19,693 bases of DNA from Streptomyces sp. MMG1121 (GCF_001280015.1 NZ_LGDV01000249.1:1-19693); one strand, 5' to 3'. Positions 6,475-13,791 are shown, counted from the first letter of the stretch. Program-made: numbers and translations. Notes: generated from the sequence alone by a model not told the origin.

Positions 6475-7067
6475 ATCACCTGAGTGACCCCGTTGATGAT
6501 CTGCTGCACGGCGATCGCGGAGAGCATCATGCCCGCGAGTCGCGTCACCAGGACGACACCGCCGTCCTTGATGACCCGGATGATGAGCAGCGAGTAACGC
6601 ATCACCAGCCACAGCACGACGTGGATCGCGAGGATCGCGGACCACACCGAGATCTGCGTGGACACACTGCCGGCCTTCTGCACGGCCAGGATCACGGACA
6701 CGATCGCGCCCGGCCCCGCGAGCAGCGGCATGCCCAGCGGGACGAGCGCGACGTTCACGTCCTTGGTCTGCTTCGGCTCGTCGGTCTTGCCGGTGAGCAG
6801 GTCCAGCGCGATCAGCAGGAGCAGGAGACCACCCGCGATCATCAGCGCGGGGACGGACACGTGCAGGTAGTTCAGGATCTGATGGCCCAGGACGCCGAAG
6901 ACGGCGATGACCCCGAACGCCACACAGACGGCCTGGAACGCCATCCGCTTCTGCACCTTGGCCGGACGGCCGGCGGTCAGGGCGAGGAAGATCGGGGTGA
7001 TCCCGGGGGGATCCATGATGACAAAAAGGGTCAGGAACAGAGAGCCGAAAACGGCGACGTCGAACAT
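6462..7067 (-). CDS. MarC family integral membrane protein
   Basis: The 201-residue protein matches the MarC/UPF0056 family in length and sequence. It starts MFDVAVFGSLFLTLFVIMDP, carries the family Asp-Pro-Pro-Gly (19-22), and has about six hydrophobic segments, including MIAGGLLLLLIALDLL, LVPLGMPLLAGPGAIVSVIL and the C-terminal LVTRLAGMMLSAIAVQQIING. The family was once linked to multiple antibiotic resistance, but that role was later disputed; its substrate is unknown. The ATG at 7067 is chosen because the hydrophobic N-terminus begins there, although no clear ribosome binding site precedes it. It lies 70 bp downstream of the PHP gene on the same strand and could be co-transcribed with it. 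Confidence 0.93.
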   Translation of the reverse strand: MFDVAVFGSLFLTLFVIMDPPGITPIFLALTAGRPAKVQKRMAFQAVCVAFGVIAVFGVLGHQILNYLHVSVPALMIAGGLLLLLIALDLLTGKTDEPKQTKDVNVALVPLGMPLLAGPGAIVSVILAVQKAGSVSTQISVWSAILAIHVVLWLVMRYSLLIIRVIKDGGVVLVTRLAGMMLSAIAVQQIINGVTQVIRGS

Positions 7068-7137
7068 GGGGGAAGTACAAGCCTTGCTGGAAGAGGAACT
7101 ACGGGCGTGAGCGGACGGGAGCCGGCCCCGGGGGGCC

Positions 7138-7995
7138 TCAGGCTCCGCCGGTTCCCGGCACCGGGAACGCGCCCGTCGCCCGCCGGGTGATCTCCCCGTA
7201 CACCTCGGGGTCGGTCGTATACGCGCCCAGCGACACGGTCTTGCGGCTGCCGTGGTAGTCCGAGGAGCCCGTGACCAGCAGGTCCAGCTCCTTCGCGAGC
7301 CCGCGCAGCCGGGCCCGGGCGTCGGCGTCGTGGTCCATGTGGTCGACCTCGATGCCGTCCAGACCGGCCGCGGCCAGCTCGGCGATACGGGACTCCGGGA
7401 CGGTCCGGCCCCGCTTGGCGGCGGCCGGATGCGCGAAGACACAGACCCCGCCCGCGCCCTTGACCAGCCGGATCGCCTCGAAGGGGTCGGTCTCGTGCTT
7501 CTCCACGAAGGCCCGCCCGCCGTCGGCCAGCCACTCCTCGGTGAACGCGTCGCTCACGGTCGGTACGACGCCCAGCTCGACGAGCGCGGTCGCGACATGC
7601 GGACGCCCCACGGAACCGCCGGCGGCGATCCGCTCGACCTGCTCCCAAGTGACCGGCACGCCGAGCCCGTTGAGCTTGGCGACCATCCCCTTGGCCCGCG
7701 GCACGCGGTCGTCCCGCACCAGCTCGCGCTCGGCGAGCAGCGCTGGCTCCTCGGGGTCGAAGAGGTAGGCCAGCATGTGCATGGAGATGCCGTCGACACG
7801 GCAGGACAGCTCGGCGCCGGTGACCAGCGTCAGCCCCTCGGGCAGCGCGGCGATCGCCTCGTCGTACCCGCGCGTGGTGTCGTGATCGGTCAGCGCGACG
7901 ACGTCCAGCCCGGCAGCACCGGCATGGCGCACCAGCTCGGCAGGGGTGTCCGTACCGTCGGAAGCCGTGGAGTGACAGTGCAGATCTATACGCAC
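7138..7995 (-). CDS. PHP-domain phosphoesterase (TrpH/YciV, RNase AM-like)
   Basis: The 285-residue protein is a single PHP domain with the full set of metal ligands: His6 and His8 in DLHCHS, Asp13, Asp37-His38-Asp39 in LTDHDT, Glu62 in GAELSC, His73 in MHMLAY, His189 in FAHP, and Asp246 and His248 in SSDYHG. Length and order match the TrpH/YciV family. Its E. coli member (RNase AM) trims 5' ends of ribosomal RNAs and can dephosphorylate pAp-type nucleotides. The protein is cytoplasmic and should be Mn2+- or Zn2+-dependent. The GTG at 7995 is chosen because GGAG lies 5 nt upstream and the first HxH motif follows immediately. The reading frame open further upstream is not coding-like. Confidence 0.93.
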   Translation of the reverse strand: MRIDLHCHSTASDGTDTPAELVRHAGAAGLDVVALTDHDTTRGYDEAIAALPEGLTLVTGAELSCRVDGISMHMLAYLFDPEEPALLAERELVRDDRVPRAKGMVAKLNGLGVPVTWEQVERIAAGGSVGRPHVATALVELGVVPTVSDAFTEEWLADGGRAFVEKHETDPFEAIRLVKGAGGVCVFAHPAAAKRGRTVPESRIAELAAAGLDGIEVDHMDHDADARARLRGLAKELDLLVTGSSDYHGSRKTVSLGAYTTDPEVYGEITRRATGAFPVPGTGGA

Positions 7996-8034
7996 AAGGA
8001 CTCCAGACACCGACGATTCAAAGGGGGACACTAG

Positions 8035-8040
8035 ATAGTA
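8035..8040 (-). promoter_or_regulatory. Possible -10 box (TACTAT) of the PHP gene
   Basis: On the minus strand TACTAT lies about 40 bp before the GTG start, with TTGCGG 15 nt further upstream. The spacing is short for a -35/-10 pair, so this is tentative. The upstream hexamer overlaps the interspersed repeat. Confidence 0.35.
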
Positions 8041-8057
8041 CCGGCATTTCCAACGCC

Positions 8058-8120
8058 GCAAGGGGCGCGGGGAACGTCGCGAGCAACCGCCGAAGCACCC
8101 GGACCCGCCGGCGAAGCAGA
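8058..8120. repeat. Streptomyces interspersed intergenic element
   Basis: The stretch starting gcaaggggcgcggggaac and continuing through gtcgcgagcaaccgcc and gcacccggacccgcc resembles a short element that I have repeatedly seen in intergenic, often 3'-flanking, DNA of Streptomyces genomes (the usual form reads AGGGGCGCGGGGAACTGCGC). It lies between the PHP start and the DUF6758 stop and contains no gene. The identification is by recollection, not by search. Confidence 0.6.
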
Positions 8121-8140
8121 TCCCGGCACCCCTGTGGGCG

Positions 8141-8782
8141 TCACGGCCGGAGCAAGCGCGGCGACAACGCTCCACAGGGCACCAGATCCAGCTCCGCCCC
8201 CGCGTCCCGCAGATCCGTGAGCACCAGCTCGTCGTACATCAGCAGCCCGGACTGCTCGGGCCACATCACCGCCCACAGCCACATGCCGAGCGCCTCGCCG
8301 GCGAAGACCGCGCGGTCCTCGGGGGTGCGGAAGACGTGCCAGAGCGGGGTCGGGCGGCCGGCGGCCAGCACCTTGGCCTCGGGCGGCTTCTCGATGTTCA
8401 TGTACCGGCCCGGGTCCGGGTCGTCGATGCCCGCGTACCGCGCGCCGAGGCCGACGCCGAGTTCCTCGGCGACCAGGATCAGCTCCCCCATCCCGCCGAG
8501 CGGGCCCGGGCCGGAACAGGCCACGGCGGTCGCGCGGCCTCCGCTGCGGTCGTCACCCGCGTAGGCGACCCCCGTGAAGAGCCAGCCGACAGGCAGCGGC
8601 CAGGGCATCCACACCGGGACGTGGGTGCGCTGCACGACGACGGTGAGGGCTTCGACGCTGGGCGGGATCACGGGCTGCAGCGGATACACCGTGCCGTGCA
8701 CGTCGCACTGCCACGAATCGGCGAAGAGACCGGGAGCCCTGACCCGGCCACCACACCTCGGGCAACTGGGTTCGCCCCTCAT
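8141..8782 (-). CDS. DUF6758-like hypothetical protein with N-terminal zinc-ribbon-like motif
   Basis: The 213-residue soluble protein begins MRGEPSCPRCGG. Cys7, Cys10, Cys26 and His29 (CPRC then CDVH) could bind one zinc ion. The rest includes VWMPWPLPVGWLFTGVAYAGDD, GELILVAEELGVGLGARYAG and ALGMWLWAVMWPEQSG, which I associate with the Streptomyces DUF6758 family of unknown function. The ATG at 8782 is preceded by GGAG at a short distance, and a TAGGAC box lies a little further upstream. It is divergent from the MFS gene, with about 140 bp between them. Confidence 0.85.
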   Translation of the reverse strand: MRGEPSCPRCGGRVRAPGLFADSWQCDVHGTVYPLQPVIPPSVEALTVVVQRTHVPVWMPWPLPVGWLFTGVAYAGDDRSGGRATAVACSGPGPLGGMGELILVAEELGVGLGARYAGIDDPDPGRYMNIEKPPEAKVLAAGRPTPLWHVFRTPEDRAVFAGEALGMWLWAVMWPEQSGLLMYDELVLTDLRDAGAELDLVPCGALSPRLLRP

Positions 8783-8868
8783 AGGGCTCCACGGTCCTAC
8801 CCCTGCCCGCCCACGTCAAGGACGATCACCCGTCCGGACGGAACGCACCTCCACCAGCAGGTGTGTGT

Positions 8869-8893
8869 ATATTACATTTATTAGCCGAGCTAA
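8869..8893 (+). promoter_or_regulatory. AT-rich promoter with palindromic operator candidate in front of the MFS gene
   Basis: The most AT-rich spot of the window. TATATT at 8869-8874 could be a -10 box, and the perfect palindrome TTAGC-CGA-GCTAA (8881-8893) falls at or just after the predicted transcription start. This is a classic position for a repressor of the MarR, TetR or PadR type. No such regulator gene is adjacent. No good -35 is seen. Confidence 0.5.
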
Positions 8894-8921
8894 CTTAATG
8901 GCACTCGAGCAGGGAGAACAC

Positions 8922-10121
8922 ATGGACATCCTGCGACAGCCCAAGGCGGTCTGGGCCACGGCCGGCGCCTCCGTCGTCGCCTTCATGGGGATCGGTCTGG
9001 TCGACCCGATCCTGCCGTCCATCGCGCAGGGCCTGCACGCCACGGCCGGCCAGGTGTCCCTGCTCTTCACCTCGTACTTCCTGATCACGGCGATCGCGAT
9101 GCTGCTCACCGGCTTCACGTCCAGCCGTGTCGGCGGCCGAGGGACCCTGCTGCTCGGCCTCGCCCTCGTCGTGGTCTTCGCGGGTCTGGCCGGCACGTCC
9201 GGCTCGGTCGCGCAGCTCGTCGGCTTCCGGGCGGGCTGGGGCCTCGGCAACGCCCTCTTCGTCTCGACCGCCCTCGCGGTCATCGTCGGCGCGGCGGCGG
9301 GAGGCAGCGCGGCGGCGATCCTGCTGTACGAGTCCGCGCTCGGCCTCGGCATGGCCTGCGGACCGCTGCTCGGCGCGATCCTCGGCAACATCAGCTGGCG
9401 CTACCCCTTCTTCGGCACGGCCACGCTGATGGCGATCGGCTTCCTGTGCATCACGGTGTTCCTGAAGGAGCAGCCGAGGCCCGCCCGCAAGACCTCCGTG
9501 CTGGACCCGCTCAAGGCGCTCGGTCACGGCGGCCTCGCCTCGGCGGCGGTCTCGGCGTTCTTCTACAACTACACGTTCTTCACGGTTCTGGCCTTCACCC
9601 CGTTCGTGCTGGACATGACCCCGTACCGCTCGGGCGCGGTGTTCTTCGCCTGGGGCGTACTGCTCGCCGTCTTCTCGGTGATCGTGGCCCCGCGCATGCA
9701 GACGCGGTTCGGCTCGCTGAAGGTGCTCGGCGGCTCCCTGGTGCTGCTCGCCGCCGACGTCCTGGTCCTCGGCTACGGCAACCACACCACGGCCGTCGTC
9801 TGCACGATCCTGTCCGGCGCCCTCATCGGCGTGAACAACACCGTCTACACCGAGCTGGCCCTCGGCGTCTCCGACGCACCGCGCCCGGTGGCCAGCGCGG
9901 GCTACAACTTCGTGCGCTGGTTCGCGGCAGCCGCCGCCCCCTACTTCGCGCCGAAGATCGAGGAGTGGACCGACATCCACGTCCCGTTCGCGGTCGCGGC
10001 GGTCACGGCCCTGCTCGGCGCGGTCGTGGTCGTCGTACGGCGCAAGGCGCTCACGGACGAGGCGGAGGAACCGAAGACGGCGCACGCCGCCGAGGACAGC
10101 GTCACGGTGTTCGCCAACTGA
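8922..10121 (+). CDS. MFS transporter, DHA1-type drug/metabolite exporter
   Basis: The 399-residue protein has about 12 hydrophobic segments. It carries the GLVDPILPSIAQ signature in TM1 (25-36), a motif-A-like loop GFTSSRVGGRG after TM2 (64-74), and a central hydrophilic loop near 185-205. The C-terminal cytoplasmic tail is acidic. Length and pattern fit proton-driven exporters of the DHA1 family; the substrate is unknown. The ATG at 8922 follows AGGGAG at 5 nt; the upstream ATG at 8898 lacks a ribosome binding site. The gene stands alone, with a possible operator upstream and a hairpin downstream, which suggests inducible expression. Confidence 0.93.
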   Translation: MDILRQPKAVWATAGASVVAFMGIGLVDPILPSIAQGLHATAGQVSLLFTSYFLITAIAMLLTGFTSSRVGGRGTLLLGLALVVVFAGLAGTSGSVAQLVGFRAGWGLGNALFVSTALAVIVGAAAGGSAAAILLYESALGLGMACGPLLGAILGNISWRYPFFGTATLMAIGFLCITVFLKEQPRPARKTSVLDPLKALGHGGLASAAVSAFFYNYTFFTVLAFTPFVLDMTPYRSGAVFFAWGVLLAVFSVIVAPRMQTRFGSLKVLGGSLVLLAADVLVLGYGNHTTAVVCTILSGALIGVNNTVYTELALGVSDAPRPVASAGYNFVRWFAAAAAPYFAPKIEEWTDIHVPFAVAAVTALLGAVVVVVRRKALTDEAEEPKTAHAAEDSVTVFAN

Positions 10122-10135
10122 CCCTTCCCCGGCCG

Positions 10136-10159
10136 CGCTTGGTGAGCTTGCTCACGCGC
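10136..10159. terminator. Hairpin between convergent MFS and SUFU genes
   Basis: GTGAG and CTCAC (10142-10146 and 10151-10155) close on a CTTG tetraloop, a stable RNA loop type. GCGC on both sides (10136-10139 and 10156-10159) can add to the stem with a small bulge. It lies between the two stop codons, so it could act in both directions. Confidence 0.6.
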
Positions 10160-10162
10160 CCG

Positions 10163-10747
10163 TCAGTCCAGCGGGACGGACCTGCGGGAGGGATCCCTCA
10201 GGTCCGTCCCGTTCGCCAGCCACCGCTCCTGGAGGGCCTGGGCGCCGTGCACCCGCTTCCAGGCGGCCTCGTTCGGGGTCATCGGCAGCAGGGGCAGGAA
10301 CCGTACGGGCTCCATCGGGTCGTCCAGTTCCAGGTCCTCGACCAGGCCGCCGGGCTCGCCCACCAGGACCGAGGTGAAGGGGGCGCCGGGCCACAGCGTG
10401 TCACCGACGTCCAGCGAGCCGCCCGGGGCCACGACCAGACCCTCCACCTGCGGGGACGCGGCCAGTACAGCGAGCGCGCGGAGCACCTTGTCGGTGTCGG
10501 CGAGGCCCGCGCGGACGGAGAGGACCAGCTCGGCGCGGGGCCCCTTCACCGGGTCGGCGAGCATCGCCGTGGGGTCGGTCATGGGCTGCTGGGACATACC
10601 GAGCGTCGCGTACCGCAGGAGATCCCCCTCCCGGAACCGGAGCACCTCGATGCGGTCCGTGCCGAGGAAGGTGACGGCGGCGCGCGCGTCCGGTGCGCCC
10701 AGCGCGGTGCTCAACCGTGCCTCGACGAGAGGAAGAACATCAACCAT
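10163..10747 (-). CDS. Suppressor-of-fused (SUFU) domain protein
   Basis: The 194-residue protein consists of one SUFU-like domain: VTFLGTDRIEVLRF (25-38), RYATLGMSQQPMTDP (45-59), RAELVLSVR (71-79), then PGGSLDVGDTLWPGAPFTSVLVG (about 108-130) and LPLLPMTPNEAAWKR (151-165). Bacterial SUFU proteins are widespread and mostly uncharacterised; some act as immunity or adaptor modules, but no partner toxin is next to this one. The start is set at ATG 10747 because a TATGCT -10 box ends 6 nt upstream, which marks a leaderless transcript. An in-frame ATG at 10780 would place the promoter inside the gene. Confidence 0.87.
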   Translation of the reverse strand: MVDVLPLVEARLSTALGAPDARAAVTFLGTDRIEVLRFREGDLLRYATLGMSQQPMTDPTAMLADPVKGPRAELVLSVRAGLADTDKVLRALAVLAASPQVEGLVVAPGGSLDVGDTLWPGAPFTSVLVGEPGGLVEDLELDDPMEPVRFLPLLPMTPNEAAWKRVHGAQALQERWLANGTDLRDPSRRSVPLD

Positions 10748-10753
10748 GCCGCG

Positions 10754-10759
10754 AGCATA
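10754..10759 (-). promoter_or_regulatory. -10 box TATGCT of a leaderless promoter
   Basis: TATGCT on the minus strand ends 6 nt before the ATG at 10747, the usual geometry for leaderless mRNAs. TTGCCC lies 15 nt upstream as a possible -35. This box decides the start of the SUFU gene. Confidence 0.6.
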
Positions 10760-10789
10760 GAACTCGTCAGCAGCGGGCAAAGCGGCGCC

Positions 10790-11225
10790 TTGACAGTTCG
10801 GGCGGCTGCTACTCTGAGCCGGTAGTTCGGGGCAGCACGCAGAAGCGTCGCTCCAGTCCCGACGCCGATTGGGACTCCCTTACGAGGGACCGGCCGGAGG
10901 AGGTGGGGCTGTCATGGATCGAAGTCGACCTGGTAGTACCACTCGCTCTTCCGACCGCTGATCTGGTCACTGACTGAATCTCTGGCTGTCCGCCGCCTCT
11001 CGTGCGCGTCGCCGTCCGGAAGATCCGGAAGAGCACTTCGTTTCGCTTTGCCTGATCCGTCTGATCACCGTCAGTTCTGCATCAGTAGCGAAGTCGCCAC
11101 CGCGACGGTGCGGTGCTCCCCGCTTTGTGGACGTGCCAAACATTCCGCAGTCAGGACGTCCCCATTCCGGGTAGTTCCACCCGTCGTCGCGCGCTGTCGC
11201 TGCCTGCCTGCGAAGGAGCCTGCCC
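10790..11225 (+). promoter_or_regulatory. Long structured 5' leader region of the CorA gene
   Basis: TTGACA at 10790-10795 is a perfect -35 hexamer; TACTCT at 10810-10815 is the nearest -10-like box, but the spacing of 14 nt is poor. Downstream are several potential RNA elements. GTCCC/GGGAC (10856-10860 and 10871-10875) is immediately followed by TCCCT-TACG-AGGGA, a UNCG-type tetraloop hairpin (about 10876-10889). Then come a strong GGAGGAGG and a 15-codon ORF. The arms AGTCGACC (10923-10930) and GGTC-ACT-GACT (10965-10975) enclose its second half. Near 11093-11110, two mutually exclusive hairpins share bases: GTCGC/GCGAC or CACCG/CGGTG. Base composition is less GC-rich than in neighbouring genes. 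A function in Mg2+-responsive control is an inference from the downstream gene. Confidence 0.45.
10914..10961 (+). CDS. Candidate 15-codon leader peptide upstream of corA
   Basis: ATG at 10914 lies 11 nt after the end of an extended GGAGGAGG (10897-10904), a strong ribosome binding site with slightly long spacing. The peptide would be MDRSRPGSTTRSSDR followed by TGA at 10959-10961. It is rich in Arg (4 of 15) and Ser/Thr, includes two CGA codons that are rare in Streptomyces, and many codons end in A or T, unlike normal genes here. That suggests a regulatory rather than a structural role. It lies 264 bp before the CorA start. A chance ORF is possible. Confidence 0.4.
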   Translation: MDRSRPGSTTRSSDR

Positions 11226-12353
11226 ATGTCGATGATCCGCGACCTGCGTGCCGTGGTCCGTCCGTCGTCCCGTCCCTCGCTGCGCAAGGACACCGCCACC
11301 GCCTCGTACGACACCACCCGCGACCCCGCCACGCCCTCGGCCGTCGTGGACTGCGCCGTCTACCGCGACGGTGCCCGGGTCGAGAGCGGCAAGCCGCTGA
11401 GCCCGCACGAGGCGATGCGGCTGGTGCGGCGCGACGGCGGTTTCGTGTGGATCGGGCTGCACGAGCCGACCGAGGCCGAATTCGCCGGTATCGCGAGCGA
11501 GTTCGGGCTGCACCCGCTGGCCGTCGAGGACGCGGTGCAGGCCCACCAGCGCCCGAAACTGGAGCGCTACGACGACTCCCTCTTCACCGTCTTCAAGACC
11601 ATCCACTACGTCGAGCACGACCGGCTCACCGCCAACAGCGAGGTCGTGGAGACCGGTGAGGTCATGTGCTTCACCGGCCGGGACTTCTTCATCACCGTCC
11701 GGCACGGCGGCCAGGGCTCGCTCCGGGCGCTGCGCCACCGCCTCCAGGACGACCCGGAGCTGCTGGCCAAGGGCCCCTCGGCCGTGCTGCACGCCATCGC
11801 CGACCATGTCGTGGACGGCTACATCGCGGTCGCCGACGCCGTGCAGGACGACATCGACGAGGTGGAGACCGAGGTCTTCTCGCCGGTCCGGGGCGGCGGG
11901 GTCTCGCGCGGTGTGGACTCGGCGCGGATCTACCAACTCAAGCGCGAGGTGCTGGAGTTCAAGCGGGCGGTGGCGCCGCTGCTGCGGCCGATGCAGTTGC
12001 TGAGCGAGCGGCCGATGCGGCTGATCGACCCGGACATCCAGAAGTACTTCCGGGACGTCGCCGACCACCTCGCCCGGGTCCAGGAGCAGGTCATGAGCTT
12101 CGACGAGCTGCTCAACTCCATCCTCCAGGCCAACCTGGCGCAGGCGTCCGTCGCGCAGAACGAGGACATGCGCAAGATCACCGCCTGGGCCGCGATCATC
12201 GCCGTACCGACGATGGTGACCGGTGTGTACGGCATGAACTTCGACCACATGCCGGAGCTGCACTGGCGGTACGGCTACCCGCTGGTTCTGGGCGTCACCG
12301 TCGCCGCGTGTGTGGGCATCCACCGGGTGCTGAAGCGCAACGGCTGGCTGTGA
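11226..12353 (+). CDS. corA: CorA family magnesium/cobalt channel
   Basis: The 375-residue protein has the CorA layout: a large N-terminal cytoplasmic alpha/beta domain, a long helical stalk (about 190-316) and two C-terminal membrane helices (about 317-337 and 350-368). The signature YGMNF at 335-339 ends TM1 and forms the Mg2+ selectivity filter. The loop after it, DHMPELHWRYG, keeps the acidic MPEL element. CorA works as a pentamer in the inner membrane, mediating Mg2+ influx (and Co2+/Ni2+). AAGGAG at 11213-11218 lies 7 nt before the ATG. The N-terminal 40 residues are Ser/Thr/Arg-rich and specific to this lineage. A small hypothetical gene follows by 23 bp but has its own promoter. Confidence 0.95.
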   Translation: MSMIRDLRAVVRPSSRPSLRKDTATASYDTTRDPATPSAVVDCAVYRDGARVESGKPLSPHEAMRLVRRDGGFVWIGLHEPTEAEFAGIASEFGLHPLAVEDAVQAHQRPKLERYDDSLFTVFKTIHYVEHDRLTANSEVVETGEVMCFTGRDFFITVRHGGQGSLRALRHRLQDDPELLAKGPSAVLHAIADHVVDGYIAVADAVQDDIDEVETEVFSPVRGGGVSRGVDSARIYQLKREVLEFKRAVAPLLRPMQLLSERPMRLIDPDIQKYFRDVADHLARVQEQVMSFDELLNSILQANLAQASVAQNEDMRKITAWAAIIAVPTMVTGVYGMNFDHMPELHWRYGYPLVLGVTVAACVGIHRVLKRNGWL

Positions 12354-12364
12354 GCGGGGCTGGA

Positions 12365-12370
12365 TAGGCT
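12365..12370 (+). promoter_or_regulatory. -10 box TAGGCT of a leaderless promoter
   Basis: TAGGCT ends 6 nt before the ATG at 12377, in the short gap after corA. No ribosome binding site is present at that ATG, so the downstream gene probably has its own leaderless transcript even though read-through from corA is possible. Confidence 0.6.
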
Positions 12371-12376
12371 GGGCGC

Positions 12377-12904
12377 ATGACAAGCGAGCTGCCCGGCCGG
12401 GCCCTTCTCGACCAGGCCCTCATCGAGGAGGCCACGAAGAAGTCCGGCCTGATCTGGGTCAAGGGCGCCGGCGCTCCGGCCGCGCGGGGGCTGTGGCACG
12501 TGTGGCACGAGGGCGCGGTGTGGCTGGTCGGCGACGGGCCCGGGGAGCAGCCGCTGCCGGACCTGGCCGACGGCGGCTCTGCCGAGGTGACCGTGCGCAG
12601 CAAGGACAAGGGCGGCCGCCTGGTGTCGTTCCGGGCGGCCGTGACCGAACCGGCCGCCGGCTCGGCGGAGTGGGAAGCGGCCGTCGCGGAACTGAAGGGC
12701 AAGCGCCTGAACGCTCCGGACGGCGAGCAGATGCCGGGGCGCTGGGCACGTGAGTGCCGGGTGCTGCGCCTGGCTCCGACCGGGCCTGTCGCGCCCCTGC
12801 CCGACGGGAGCCTGGCCGAGGCACCGGTGCCGTCCCCGGCGACGACGCGTCAGCCGATCCCGGCGGGGCTGCCGAGGCTGCTGGCGAAGCGCCGGAAGAA
12901 GTAG
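12377..12904 (+). CDS. Hypothetical protein, possibly PNPOx-like split-barrel
   Basis: A 175-residue soluble protein. The core GLWHVWHEGAVWLVGDGPGEQPLPDL followed by SAEVTVRSKDKGGRLVSFRAAV and EWEAAVAELKGKRLNAP recalls the split-barrel fold of pyridoxamine-phosphate-oxidase-like flavin-binding proteins, but I see no decisive cofactor motif. The basic C-terminus (LPRLLAKRRKK) follows a Pro-rich linker. The start is fixed by the leaderless -10 box. It converges with the lipoprotein gene, only 16 bp between stops and no clear terminator. Function not recognised. Confidence 0.8.
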   Translation: MTSELPGRALLDQALIEEATKKSGLIWVKGAGAPAARGLWHVWHEGAVWLVGDGPGEQPLPDLADGGSAEVTVRSKDKGGRLVSFRAAVTEPAAGSAEWEAAVAELKGKRLNAPDGEQMPGRWARECRVLRLAPTGPVAPLPDGSLAEAPVPSPATTRQPIPAGLPRLLAKRRKK

Positions 12905-12920
12905 CGCGGGAGAGGTTCCG

Positions 12921-13670
12921 CTACGACGTCGGCAGCTGTTTGCCGTAGTCGACCGTCTCGCCCTTGGCCGGTTCGGTCACGGTGAAGTCCTTGCCCCAGT
13001 CCGAGAAGCTGAGCGTGCCCGCGCCGCCGGCGCGGACCAGGCGGAGCGGGTACGGGGTGCCGTCGAGGGAGACGTCGAGGGTGCCGCCGGAACCCTTGTC
13101 GCCGGTGATGCGGATGGTGGGGGTGCCCGACTGGTCGTGGTGGCCGTCGGTCGCCAGGGTGCCGTGCAGGGTCAGCAGCCCGTCGAGCAGGACCGACTTG
13201 TCCGTGAAGCCGCTGAACTTCTTGTACACGGGATCCCCCTGCGGCACCTTCACGTACTTGCCGTCCAGCTTGCCGGCCGTGCCGTCGCCGCCGGCTGCGT
13301 CGCCCGCGTGGTTCCAGAAGTCCGAGTCGGCCTTCAGATACAGCTGCTGTCCGACCCGCAGGAGCTGGAAGGTCGCCCCCTGCGAGGTCACCGACCCGGT
13401 GCCGCCGTCCGACTTCAGCCGCATGTCCAGCTGGTACGTACGGCCGCCGGTGTCCACGGTGCCGGCCAGCCGCACCGCCGGGGCCGTGTCGGCCGCGGTG
13501 CGGGTCTTCGCCTGGATCTTGTCGGCAGGCAGCTTGCCCACACCGTTCGTGCCCGTGTCCGGATCGTCACTGCCGCACCCGGCCAGCACCGCCACCCCTG
13601 TCACGGCCAGTGCGCACATCGCGGTCACCCGCGCGGTCCGGCGGGTTCGGCCCTGGGGAATCGCAGTCAC
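12921..13670 (-). CDS. Lipoprotein of the LppX/LprAFG type
   Basis: The 249-residue protein has a type II signal peptide: a basic start (IPQGRTRRTARV), a hydrophobic stretch AMCALAVTGVAVLAGC and a lipobox LAGC with Cys32. The mature part resembles the LolA/LppX-like fold: KTRTAADTAPAVRLAGTVDTGG, YQLDMRLKSDGGTGSVT, FQLLRVGQQLYLKADSDFW, TLHGTLATDG. Mycobacterial relatives (LprG, LppX) carry lipids across the envelope; here a lipid- or envelope-related role is inferred. The GTG at 13670 is chosen because it gives a standard signal length and follows AAGGCGG. A TACGCT box (13713-13718, minus strand) about 45 bp upstream could be its -10. Confidence 0.88.
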   Translation of the reverse strand: MTAIPQGRTRRTARVTAMCALAVTGVAVLAGCGSDDPDTGTNGVGKLPADKIQAKTRTAADTAPAVRLAGTVDTGGRTYQLDMRLKSDGGTGSVTSQGATFQLLRVGQQLYLKADSDFWNHAGDAAGGDGTAGKLDGKYVKVPQGDPVYKKFSGFTDKSVLLDGLLTLHGTLATDGHHDQSGTPTIRITGDKGSGGTLDVSLDGTPYPLRLVRAGGAGTLSFSDWGKDFTVTEPAKGETVDYGKQLPTS

Positions 13671-13791
13671 AGGTGGGGCCGCCTTTCTGACGAGTCCTGA
13701 GCGGCGTACGGCAGCGTACCGGGGCCCTGGCCGCCCGGCGGAGCCAGTCCGTCCGGACCCGCCCACCAGGGCGTATCCGATCAGGACGGGC

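Noticed and set aside
5157..7190. A 677-codon open frame on the plus strand
   Set aside because: It runs antisense to the NYN and MarC genes and through the 50-aa gene in another frame; low-complexity composition and no motif.
10693..10977. A 94-codon plus-strand open frame across the SUFU start and corA leader
   Set aside because: It overlaps the SUFU coding region antisense and has no ribosome binding site; its last part, ending LVVPLALPTADLVTD, is only an alternative frame of the short uORF region.
11130..11180. GGAAT motifs on the minus strand as further SigR-type promoters
   Set aside because: No GTT lies at 18-19 nt from either GGAAT, and no minus-strand gene starts downstream within a sensible distance.
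12905..12920. Search for a terminator between the 175-aa gene and the lipoprotein
   Set aside because: Only 16 bp separate the stops and no stable inverted repeat was found.
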